Origin: RUG13615 sp040307715
Lineage (GTDB): Bacteria > Bacillota > Clostridia > Peptostreptococcales > Anaerovoracaceae
DNA length: 21,333 bases
Reading direction: 5' to 3'
NCBI GenBank assembly: GCA_040307715.1
Contig: JAWRJC010000043.1
Location: forward strand, 1-21,333
Both the position numbers and the translations under genes were made by a program. Positions within the stretch are counted from its first letter, which is position 1. Each line of letters starts with the position of its first letter. Under the pieces are notes generated by a model. It saw only the letters and a list, made by a program, of their open reading frames with translations, did no database searches and was not told the origin of the DNA. Shown here in pieces: positions 1-6,322 of the stretch.

Positions 1-1070
1 GCGGATGTCCGGCGCAAATTGGTGAGACGGAGCGATTCTTCCTCGAGAAGGCTTTCGACAGTCTTCTTCTCCAGCGCCACGCTCTCGATGTCGGACTCGA
101 GGGACTGCAGCTGACGCAGTTCTTTCTCCAGGTTTTCCTTGTGCTCAAGGATCGCTTCGATGGTATCACCGTACTTTTTCTTCATCTGGCGGATGAGGTA
201 GAGGCGGTCATTCGCCTCGTCGAGTGCGGCGGTGGAAATCGTGCAGTTGTCGCGGGAGGCGCGCAGTCTGCTGCAGAGATCGTCAAAGCGGTAATAGATA
301 TCCGAGAACTCGTCCTCGTACATAGCGGCGTCTTTGGAGAGGTGCGCGGCTTGTTTGACATCGCGGACCACATTCATGATCGCATCCGCGGCGTTGAATT
401 CGGTTTCTCTTGCGCTGTTATACGCCTGCGCCAGCGCCGAATAGATCTCTTCGCGGTGCTGCATTTCCACGATGGTGTCTTCGAGTTTGGCGTCCTCACC
501 GGGAATCAGCTGCGCTTCGTTGATCTCAAAGATCTGGTAATTCATGAAATCCTTGCGGCGCTCGTTGTCGACCGTCATCTCTTCCAGTTCCTGAAGACGC
601 TGGCTGACTTCCATGTACTGCTGATAGAGTTCGGAGACTTTTTCCTTGCTCTGACGGATCAAGTTCGCCTCGTAACTGTCGATCAGTTTGATGTGATTGG
701 CCGTATGGAGCAGGTACTGGTTGTCGTATTGCCCGTGGATGTCGGCGATCCTGCGCGCAAGTTTGTTGAGCTCGCCCAAAGAAACGATCTCACCGTCGAC
801 TTTGGCGAGGCTCTTGCCGTTCGCGTAGACTTCACGGGTGATGAGGACTTCGCGGTTGTTGACCTCGGCGATCATCTGGATGACAGCCTTGTCACAGCCG
901 GTGCGCACATAGGTCGTATCGGCGCGCGCGCCGAGTGCCAGGCTGATGGCGCCGATGACAACGGACTTTCCGGCACCGGTCTCACCGGTGATGATGTTCA
1001 GCCCGTTGTGGAAATCGACTTCGATCGTATCGATGGTCGCATAATCTTTGATCAGTACGTGGGAAATCAT
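1..1070 (-). CDS. recN: DNA repair protein RecN (5' part, truncated by window edge)
   Basis: RecN is an SMC-like cytoplasmic ATPase that acts at DNA double-strand breaks during recombinational repair. The visible 356 codons begin MISHVLIKDYATIDTIEVDF. They contain the Walker A motif GETGAGKS at residues 29-36 and the RecN-typical segment DIHGQYDNQYLL, then run into a charged coiled-coil region (EKVSELYQQYMEVSQ and following). The family is about 550-570 residues, so roughly the last 200, including Walker B, lie beyond the left edge. The start is ATG at 1070-1068, preceded on the minus strand by GGAGAGC at a normal distance. It lies about 78 bp downstream of argR on the same strand, an argR-recN order common in Clostridia and Bacilli. 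The long plus-strand reading frame over this gene is only its antisense shadow. Confidence 0.95.
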   Translation of the reverse strand, partial: MISHVLIKDYATIDTIEVDFHNGLNIITGETGAGKSVVIGAISLALGARADTTYVRTGCDKAVIQMIAEVNNREVLITREVYANGKSLAKVDGEIVSLGELNKLARRIADIHGQYDNQYLLHTANHIKLIDSYEANLIRQSKEKVSELYQQYMEVSQRLQELEEMTVDNERRKDFMNYQIFEINEAQLIPGEDAKLEDTIVEMQHREEIYSALAQAYNSARETEFNAADAIMNVVRDVKQAAHLSKDAAMYEDEFSDIYYRFDDLCSRLRASRDNCTISTAALDEANDRLYLIRQMKKKYGDTIEAILEHKENLEKELRQLQSLESDIESVALEKKTVESLLEEESLRLTNLRRTS

Positions 1071-1098
1071 AATGCTCTCCGTTATTTACAGTAAAATA

Positions 1099-1104
1099 AT
1101 TATA
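1099..1104 (-). promoter_or_regulatory. Possible -10 element for recN
   Basis: On the minus strand this reads TATAAT, about 28 bases before the recN start codon, inside the argR-recN gap. I see no good -35 at 16-18 bp, so recN may instead be read through from argR. Weak call. Confidence 0.3.
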
Positions 1105-1148
1105 GTCATATTGAGCCACAGCGCCTATCTTAAGGCCTTCTGCTTAAT

Positions 1149-1595
1149 TTATTTCATCATTTCGTCGAACGCCTTCATAACCGCCGGGATGTGATCCTCG
1201 TGATCGACGATGAGCAGCAGGGTGTTGTCACCGGCGATGCTGCCGACGATATGCGGGAAGTCGACTGAATCGATGGCTTCACCTGCGGCGCTCGCGCAGC
1301 CGGACAGGGTGTTGACGACGATCAGATTGCCGGCGGGGGTGATCTTGGTGATGGTCTCACGGAAGATCTTTACGAACCGTTCGCTGATGAAACCATTCCC
1401 CCTGAGCTGGGAGTACTGGTATTTGCCTTCCGGTGAAAGCGTCTTGATCAGCTGCAGCTCCTTGATGTCGCGTGAAACGGTCGCCTGTGTCACATCATAA
1501 CCGGCGTCCTTGAGGAGCTGGCAGAGTTGTTCCTGTGTCTCCACCGCTGTTTTGGAAATCAGTTCTAAGATCTTGTTCTGTCTGGAATACCTCAT
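1149..1595 (-). CDS. argR: Arginine repressor ArgR/AhrC
   Basis: ArgR is a hexameric, arginine-responsive transcription factor that represses arginine biosynthesis and can activate catabolism. The 148-residue length is typical. The N-terminal winged helix-turn-helix spans about residues 1-70, with the family signature TQATVSRDIKELQLIK. The C-terminal oligomerisation and arginine-binding domain has the conserved GTIAGD-type loop, here GSIAGDNTLLLIV, near residues 118-130. The start is ATG at 1595-1593, with GGAGGGGC just upstream on the minus strand. It precedes recN and may share its transcript. A TATACT promoter and an ARG-box-like site upstream suggest autoregulation. Confidence 0.95.
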   Translation of the reverse strand: MRYSRQNKILELISKTAVETQEQLCQLLKDAGYDVTQATVSRDIKELQLIKTLSPEGKYQYSQLRGNGFISERFVKIFRETITKITPAGNLIVVNTLSGCASAAGEAIDSVDFPHIVGSIAGDNTLLLIVDHEDHIPAVMKAFDEMMK

Positions 1596-1617
1596 GAATC
1601 GCCCCTCCGTTGCGGAC

Positions 1618-1633
1618 CTAATACTTATTCACA
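1618..1633 (-). promoter_or_regulatory. Putative ARG box in the argR leader
   Basis: The minus strand reads TGTGAATAAGTATTAG, close to the ArgR operator half-site pair (TNTGAAT-W4-ATTCA), with mismatches in the second half-site. It lies just downstream of the argR -10, where bound ArgR would block transcription. The call rests on consensus similarity and position only. Confidence 0.45.
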
Positions 1634-1637
1634 ATAA

Positions 1638-1666
1638 AGTATACCATTGCAGAAGAGGTGCGTCCA
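1638..1666 (-). promoter_or_regulatory. argR promoter
   Basis: On the minus strand, TGGACG (1666-1661) and TATACT (1643-1638) are separated by 17 bp. They sit about 40 bp upstream of the argR start and overlap the approach to the ARG-box-like site. Confidence 0.5.
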
Positions 1667-1757
1667 TGTAAATCCGGTGAAGATTTGGCACCGCAATGAC
1701 AATCTTCCGGGGTATGTAAGAATTCGATGTCAATTTAACCAAGCTACACGAAGACGA

Positions 1758-1788
1758 AAATCGGTAAACTGTTAAATTTAGAGTTGAT
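1758..1788 (+). repeat. 31-bp direct repeat, copy 1
   Basis: This 31-bp unit starts AAATCGGTAAACTG and ends TTTAGAGTTGAT. It is identical base for base to the copy at 1824-1854, with 35 bp between them. It is AT-rich, non-coding, and lies in the argR/membrane-protein gap. The last 19 bases recur inverted, with two mismatches, at 12628-12646. Confidence 0.8.
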
Positions 1789-1823
1789 AAAAATGCACTA
1801 AAACAGCGGCTAAATTGATATAG

Positions 1824-1854
1824 AAATCGGTAAACTGTTAAATTTAGAGTTGAT
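1824..1854 (+). repeat. 31-bp direct repeat, copy 2
   Basis: Perfect second copy of the 1758-1788 repeat; the period is 66 bp. It is followed 18 bp later by an intrinsic terminator. The rest of the 1596-1926 gap holds the argR control region and no gene that I can support. Confidence 0.8.
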
Positions 1855-1872
1855 GACACCGTTACCGGCAGC

Positions 1873-1904
1873 AAAAGCAGACGAACAGAACGTCTGCTTT
1901 TTTA
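1873..1904 (+). terminator. Intrinsic terminator upstream of the membrane-protein gene
   Basis: The 11-bp perfect stem AAAAGCAGACG / CGTCTGCTTTT has a 7-base loop and runs into a T-tract. It ends only about 10 bases before the ribosome binding site of the gene at 1927. It would therefore end a short plus-strand RNA coming from the repeat region, or act as a leader attenuator for that gene. Confidence 0.75.
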
Positions 1905-1926
1905 TTAAACGACAAGAGGAGGAACC

Positions 1927-3003
1927 ATGGAAAAAGAAAACAAAGAGAAAATGGACGAAATCGTTCAGGATATTTCCACCAAAGAATCTGGTGAAGAACC
2001 AAAAGAAATGGATTCTGCTGAAGAAAAAGCAGCACAAAGCAAGAGTAAGAAGCCTGTAATAATCGCCATCATTGCACTGGCAGCAGGGCTCGTCATCGGT
2101 GGTATCGTTGGATTGCTTGTAACAAATGGCGCGTTCGATAAGAAAGTGGATGAAGAGAAGTTCTGCAAACAGACGACTGAGCAACTCGAAGAAACCTCAG
2201 ACGATACCGCAGAAGATACTAATGCTAAAAGTGCAATCACAAATGATGAGGCAGGACAGCTGCTTTTGAAAGCACTTCAAGCGAGATGGAAATATGCAGA
2301 TTCTTTTGATGATAAGTATGAAACTGATGTAGTCAAAATGTATCAAGGTGCAATCGATCAGGAACTCAGCGTTTTGTCGCAATGCAAAGGGCAAGAGTTC
2401 GAGGATGAAAGCGTTGAAACAGCAATGAACGACTACATTTCTACACTTGAAAAACAAAAGGAAGTGGTTGAAAAAGATGCTGATGATCTTGGCACTTTAT
2501 GGTATAACCTTTCCGTCTTGAGTAAACAAAGACAAAAGAGCCTTATGAATGCAGTAGATGCGACAGGCTTGGAGTTCAAAGGAGAGGATGCAGAAAACTA
2601 TAAAGAAGCAACGGATGGTTCTGCTTTGCCCAATATTCCAGAAGATGCAGAGATTGTTGATGAAGCGTTCACGATCCTACCCGAAGAAACAAAAGTCGAG
2701 CATTCATATGACGATGTTCTTGAGGTGAGAATAAAAGTTCGTAACAATTGTAAATTCACATACCCAGGTTATGGCGTTGAATTTCGTGTAAAAGACAAGG
2801 ATGGAGTTGTAAAAGAAAGCAATGGAATGGCTTATATTGAACAATTCAGTGGGGAGACAACTGCATTTACCGAAGATATCGGAAATCGTGATATCAAAGA
2901 GGGCGACACAATTGAAATTTACGGGTATAGCATCAGCCTTGAAGAAGGATACGCTGACGAAGTGATTCTTGCAAAACCAGTTGTGATCGAAGTGTTTAGA
3001 TAG
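1927..3003 (+). CDS. Single-pass membrane protein with extracellular C-terminal domain, function unknown
   Basis: I do not recognise a named family. The 358-residue protein has a charged, lysine- and glutamate-rich cytoplasmic N-terminus (1-42). One strong transmembrane segment follows at about 43-67 (starting PVIIAIIALAAGLVIGGIVG), so the bulk should be outside the cell. There is no lipobox and no clear signal-peptidase site. Residues about 105-225 look helical. Residues about 240-358 look beta-rich, reminiscent of FxLYD/DUF5067-type immunoglobulin-like domains found in clostridial surface proteins (VRIKVRNNCKFTYPGYGVEF). The start is supported by AGAGGAGG at 1915-1922. It is AT-richer than the flanking housekeeping genes, which fits acquired DNA. 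A terminator precedes it and another follows it. A role in surface sensing or attachment would be speculation. Confidence 0.75.
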   Translation: MEKENKEKMDEIVQDISTKESGEEPKEMDSAEEKAAQSKSKKPVIIAIIALAAGLVIGGIVGLLVTNGAFDKKVDEEKFCKQTTEQLEETSDDTAEDTNAKSAITNDEAGQLLLKALQARWKYADSFDDKYETDVVKMYQGAIDQELSVLSQCKGQEFEDESVETAMNDYISTLEKQKEVVEKDADDLGTLWYNLSVLSKQRQKSLMNAVDATGLEFKGEDAENYKEATDGSALPNIPEDAEIVDEAFTILPEETKVEHSYDDVLEVRIKVRNNCKFTYPGYGVEFRVKDKDGVVKESNGMAYIEQFSGETTAFTEDIGNRDIKEGDTIEIYGYSISLEEGYADEVILAKPVVIEVFR

Positions 3004-3030
3004 TTGGCACCAGCCTTCTTTTGCCAAAAG

Positions 3031-3055
3031 AAAACCGCCCCGAAGGGCGGCTTTT
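3031..3055. terminator. Bidirectional terminator between membrane protein and transposase
   Basis: AAAA-CCGCCC-CGAA-GGGCGG-C-TTTT forms a 6-bp GC stem with a tetraloop, and A and T tracts on the two sides make it usable from both strands. The stop codon of the transposase (minus strand) overlaps its T side. A smaller inverted repeat, TTGGCA...TGCCAA, lies at 3004-3027 just after the membrane-protein stop. Confidence 0.8.
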
Positions 3056-4496
3056 AGTCGAAGCATCTGTCGAACAGCTGGAGTAGCATGTAAATGTCAG
3101 ATTGATCACCTGATTCGTACTGCGGGCGAAGCGGATCGTCCGGGAAATCGAAGCCGTCGTAGGGCATCATGTTGCGGAAGCTAGTCTCCGGACGCTTCCT
3201 GGCTCTCAGGACAGGCGGCCTTCTGGCTGCGCTTATATATAAGGCCTTTGTTCTCAGGTTCTTGAAGGAGTAGCCTCTGCCGACACCGTTGATTTGTTTA
3301 ATGAGAGCGTTGAGGCCTTCAGTCGCGGCATTCGTGTAAGAGGAGGCGTATACAAAATAGTTGAGGATCTCTTTTTTCCATCTGCTAAACATCTTTGCGA
3401 ATTCACGGAACTTATCATAAGCGTCGTCTTCCGGGATGTTATCGAGCAGTTTTTTGAAGTTTTCCTCTGCTTCGGCTTTTGTTTTGGAATCGCCGTAGAT
3501 GGCCTCGGCACGTTCTTTCACAAGGCGGAGCTTATTGAGTTCCGGAAACTCCATGCAAAGCTGGGCCATAAGGGACAGCCTTTTGGGATCGAGCTTCAGT
3601 TTATCGGTGCTGAACTTGAAAAGGTAGGCGTCCTTACCCATAGCTCTGAGAAGGGCTTCTTTAAGATCCTTGTCTTTGCCGGCAGGCATCACAGACACCT
3701 TGTCCTTAAGTTCTGCGTAAATCGCTTTTCTGGCGGATTCGGTGGCTCTATAGATGTATGCGACGACATGGAACTTGTCGATAACGATTATTGCATCTGC
3801 CAGCCATTCTTCGACGACGCTTTTGTAGCCTGTTGACATGTCCATGCAGACGATTTTGATGTTCTTGTCGTAGTCCTTCATCGAAACGATCGCACGTGCC
3901 ATAGTGGCTTTTTTACGATCTTCGGTCATCTCTATCAAGGTGCCTTTTTCGATGTCAGTGAATACGCCGCGCATCTTGTGACCAATATGGGTCTCGTCCA
4001 TTCCGAGGACCCTCGGCGCAACCAGCACTCTTGTGGCATCAAGAGCCTCTCCGTACTCTTCAAGGATAGCGGAAACGGTAGGGATGGAGATCCCGAACTC
4101 TTCCGCCGTGGCTTTGAATTGCCCCTCAAGAGCGCGTTTTGCGATGTACTCCTCAAGTCGTTTGGTGATTTGAGCTCGTTCAGCTACAAACTGGTACGGG
4201 TGCCGGAAAACAGCTTCGCATTCCTTACATTTGTAGCGCTTGGAACTCAAGATAAGATCGATGCTCTTGACCCCCATGGAGATGTCATGGATATACCTGG
4301 GGATCCCGGCGCCGCCATGCACGAGCTTGCCGTAGCACCCGCACTTAGGGCAGGGGCCGGTGTATGCCTCTAACGGCTCACATTCAACGTAGATTACATC
4401 AGGTTCGTCCTCATAATAAAAAGCACCGACTTCACGTATTTCGTCGATGTTAAGATGAGGAGGGTCGATGGTGACCTTCTTTCTAGTGTCTGCCAT
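3054..4496 (-). CDS. ISL3-family transposase
   Basis: This is a DDE transposase of the ISL3 family. From the chosen start it has 480 residues. The N-terminal zinc ribbon has CPKC (49-52) and CKEC (90-93). A helix-turn-helix-like segment follows at about 115-150 (ATAEEFGISIPTVSAILEEY). The catalytic triad appears intact: D167 in GMDETH, D219 in CMDMSTGY, E393 in ATEGLNALIK. I chose ATG at 4496-4494 (MADTRKKVTI) over a frame opening at 4685. AAGG sits 7 bases upstream of it, and the extra 63 codons would run through the promoter and SOS box and do not look like protein. The C-terminus (about 430-480) is longer than in many relatives. Nothing indicates a frameshift. Transcription likely starts at the extended -10 at 4552-4557 under LexA control. 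Confidence 0.92.
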   Translation of the reverse strand: MADTRKKVTIDPPHLNIDEIREVGAFYYEDEPDVIYVECEPLEAYTGPCPKCGCYGKLVHGGAGIPRYIHDISMGVKSIDLILSSKRYKCKECEAVFRHPYQFVAERAQITKRLEEYIAKRALEGQFKATAEEFGISIPTVSAILEEYGEALDATRVLVAPRVLGMDETHIGHKMRGVFTDIEKGTLIEMTEDRKKATMARAIVSMKDYDKNIKIVCMDMSTGYKSVVEEWLADAIIVIDKFHVVAYIYRATESARKAIYAELKDKVSVMPAGKDKDLKEALLRAMGKDAYLFKFSTDKLKLDPKRLSLMAQLCMEFPELNKLRLVKERAEAIYGDSKTKAEAEENFKKLLDNIPEDDAYDKFREFAKMFSRWKKEILNYFVYASSYTNAATEGLNALIKQINGVGRGYSFKNLRTKALYISAARRPPVLRARKRPETSFRNMMPYDGFDFPDDPLRPQYESGDQSDIYMLLQLFDRCFD

Positions 4497-4551
4497 AATG
4501 ATACCTTCCCATAAAAATCCAAACACGCCAAGTTTCGGTTTTGGCTCTTCA

Positions 4552-4574
4552 AGTATAACACGAACGCGTGTTCG
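4552..4574 (-). promoter_or_regulatory. Extended -10 promoter with SOS (LexA/DinR) box for the transposase
   Basis: The minus strand contains CGAACACGCGTTCG at 4574-4561, matching the Gram-positive LexA box CGAACRNRYGTTYC at 13 of 14 positions. It is followed almost at once by an extended -10, TG-T-TATACT (TATACT at 4557-4552). No good -35 is visible, as is common with extended -10 promoters. The box overlaps the core promoter, so LexA binding should repress. The rest of 4497-4803 holds no gene I can support. Confidence 0.65.
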
Positions 4575-4803
4575 AGAGAGCGTGAAAAATAAACTTTTAG
4601 CGGACTTATGTGTTCTTTTTGTGTATTTAATTATAGAGTGTTGGAATACTAGTGTTTTCAATTCATCCGAGTAAATAGTTGACACTAATAAATGTTATGT
4701 TAAACAGCATACACAAATGCTTAAGTATCAACGATGATAGATCCTGCAGCTTGATCACTCGAAGACGCTGGCCTCATGGTATACTTGGAAGCGGAGGATT
4801 GCC

Positions 4804-5250
4804 ATGAAGACGATAGACGAGATCACGCTCGAGTTTTGCGGCGCTGAACCGCCTAAGCCGATACACGCGCTGAATGACGATATATCGGCGGTTGCACAAA
4901 TGAAAAAACTCGTGAAAATACTCAAATACGATGAAGAAGACTTGCTGGAGCTTTCCGCATGCGCCGGCGTGGGCGTAGTCGCGTGCTGGCATAACAATTA
5001 TCGATTCTGCCGTGATGGGGGTATACCACCGTTCAAGATGTACCAGGACGGCGCTCTTTTGGCTGCAATGTCGGAAGAGGGGCAAATCATAAAGGCGTGG
5101 GCGGAAGAGAACTTGTCGAAAGTGCTGGCTGATGTGGATGCTTGCGAGTCCGAAGAAGAGGGCGCAAAGCTTTGGATCGCGTACTGTGCGGCTGCGTACC
5201 GATACGGGATGGCCATAGAACAACAAATCATGGACATAGAATCGGCATAG
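4804..5250 (+). CDS. Hypothetical protein, 148 residues
   Basis: I recognise no family. The protein is soluble and acidic, with no signal peptide or transmembrane segment. Its middle part carries cysteines and aromatics (LSACAGVGVVACWHNNYRFC, about 51-70), and the rest looks alpha-helical. The start is supported by GCGGAGGA, with GGAGGA ending 5 bases before the ATG. The frame is clean over its whole length with good codon structure, so I take it as a real gene. It stands alone between the divergent transposase and the restriction-like operon, which has its own promoter. It may be a cargo gene of the island. No function is assigned. Confidence 0.7.
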   Translation: MKTIDEITLEFCGAEPPKPIHALNDDISAVAQMKKLVKILKYDEEDLLELSACAGVGVVACWHNNYRFCRDGGIPPFKMYQDGALLAAMSEEGQIIKAWAEENLSKVLADVDACESEEEGAKLWIAYCAAAYRYGMAIEQQIMDIESA

Positions 5251-5309
5251 ACCGGCTTTTTTGTTGTCGGGCGTTATCATATATTATCAATTCTTTTTAC
5301 CAATTTATA

Positions 5310-5331
5310 AAACGTTGTAAATTCAACGTTT
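5310..5331. promoter_or_regulatory. Perfect inverted repeat, candidate operator
   Basis: AAACGTTG-TAAATT-CAACGTTT: 8-bp perfect arms around a 6-base centre, ending 7 bases before the -35 at 5339. The symmetry, AT-rich centre and position suit a dimeric repressor. The ribbon-helix-helix protein at the end of the same operon is the natural candidate. There is no T-tract, so a terminator is unlikely. Confidence 0.55.
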
Positions 5332-5338
5332 AATCGTG

Positions 5339-5367
5339 TTGACGATACAATATTGTTGTGGTACAAT
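5339..5367 (+). promoter_or_regulatory. Strong sigma-A-type promoter of the restriction-modification-like operon
   Basis: TTGACG (5339-5344) and TACAAT (5362-5367) are separated by exactly 17 bp. A palindrome, ACAATATTGT (5347-5356), lies in the spacer. Transcription would start near 5374, giving a leader of about 30 bases with AGGAGAG before the ATG at 5405. Confidence 0.75.
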
Positions 5368-5404
5368 CAACATGTAAGAAAAAGTCACAGCATAGGAGAG
5401 GCGC

Positions 5405-6322
5405 ATGTCTTTGATATCGACAACAACATATCCGGTGAAGCCGGTCATAAAACTGCTTCTTACGGATAAGACAACAAAGAAGAATATCATCTTCGCGACA
5501 AACGCCTACGAAGAGGTGGGGCCTGAGTTCAAAGAAACAAGCGAACTCACGGTCGACAAGTTGGTGAGAATGAGGCTTCTTCCGAGAGTGGAAAAGGAAC
5601 TCGAGCACCAGCGAAACAGAACAAGATCCAAAGCGGAAGTGTTCACACCATCGTGGGTATGCAACAAGATGAACAACCACTGCGATGAGGAGTGGTTTGG
5701 AAGAAAAGACGTATTCAACAAGGAGTGCGGAGATACCTGGGAAGTCACGGAGGGAAAGATTGAATTCCCGGAAGACCACGACTGGAAAGAGTATGTGGAT
5801 TCCAGGCGGATCGAGATCACCTGCGGCGAAGCTCCATACATAGTTTCCCGCTACGATGCGACCACAGGAGAAGTACTTGCTGTAAAGGATAGAATCGGCA
5901 TTCTGGACCGCAAACTCCGCATTGTGGGTGAGAATACCACAAGCGAAGAAGAGTGGCTTAAATGGGCAGAGAGAGCCCTCCAGAGCGTCTACGGATACGA
6001 GTTCCAAGGGGACAACCTGCTGATAGCGAGGATCAACCTGCTGAACACCTACGTAGACTACGCGAAGGATAAATGGAACAGAGAACCGGATGCTGCAGAA
6101 CTGCGGAAGATTGCCAACATCATAGTGTGGAACTTCTGGCAGATGGACGGGATATCGGGGACGATACCGTTTGGAACACCGGAAAGTGAAGAAGGGGTCC
6201 AGACATCTTTCTTCGATACTGAGATCCAAGGCGGCGAGGAAGAAACGCCTGTCTGCAGGATCTACGACTGGAGAAGTAAAGAATCGATAAAGTATACCGA
6301 CATCAAGAAAGGGAGCAGATAG
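5405..6322 (+). CDS. N-terminal half of a split adenine DNA methyltransferase (restriction subunit M-like)
   Basis: This 305-residue protein belongs to the group often annotated restriction endonuclease subunit M. It carries methyltransferase motif X (EVFTPSWVCNKMN, 79-91) and a motif I-like loop (IEITCGEAPYIVSRYD, about 136-151). A motif II-like stretch follows (VYGYEFQGDNLLIARINLL, about 195-213). It has no NPPY motif, which opens the next gene, so the two together make a gamma-type N6-adenine methyltransferase with SAM binding here and catalysis there. Motif I departs from the usual PxxGxG, so independent SAM binding is not assured. It is the first gene of the operon, with AGGAGAG before its ATG. 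Its TAG stop is followed directly, in the same frame, by the ATG of the next gene. Confidence 0.8.
   Translation: MSLISTTTYPVKPVIKLLLTDKTTKKNIIFATNAYEEVGPEFKETSELTVDKLVRMRLLPRVEKELEHQRNRTRSKAEVFTPSWVCNKMNNHCDEEWFGRKDVFNKECGDTWEVTEGKIEFPEDHDWKEYVDSRRIEITCGEAPYIVSRYDATTGEVLAVKDRIGILDRKLRIVGENTTSEEEWLKWAERALQSVYGYEFQGDNLLIARINLLNTYVDYAKDKWNREPDAAELRKIANIIVWNFWQMDGISGTIPFGTPESEEGVQTSFFDTEIQGGEEETPVCRIYDWRSKESIKYTDIKKGSR

Larger units (their letters stand above)
3031..4680 (-). mobile_element. ISL3-family insertion element, approximate extent
   Basis: The element is defined by its intact transposase. I could not find matching terminal inverted repeats or 8-bp target duplications by eye, so the ends given are only the outer limits of transposase plus promoter region. 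If the ends are truly absent, this is a stranded or domesticated transposase gene rather than a complete IS. Confidence 0.4.

Noticed and set aside
1373..1383. CGAACCGTTCG resembling a LexA box
   Set aside because: The 4-base centre between half-sites is missing and it lies inside the argR coding sequence.
1758..1854. Two 31-bp repeats with a 35-bp spacer resembling a minimal CRISPR array
   Set aside because: Only two copies and no cas genes in the window. The repeat lacks a clear hairpin or the UCUAC-GUAGA stem of Cas12a-type repeats, and a related inverted copy lies 10.8 kb away outside any array.
4497..4685. Upstream extension of the transposase to 4685
   Set aside because: It would translate through the SOS box and promoter; the ATG at 4496 has a usable ribosome binding site and begins plausible protein.
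4679..4706. TTGACA at 4679 as -35 for the gene at 4804
   Set aside because: Only poor -10 candidates (TAAACA) lie at the right distance, and the gene is nearly 100 bp further on.
5230..5262. Terminator after the 148-residue gene (CCGGCTTTTTTG)
   Set aside because: The T-tract is present but only a 3-4 bp stem can form before it.
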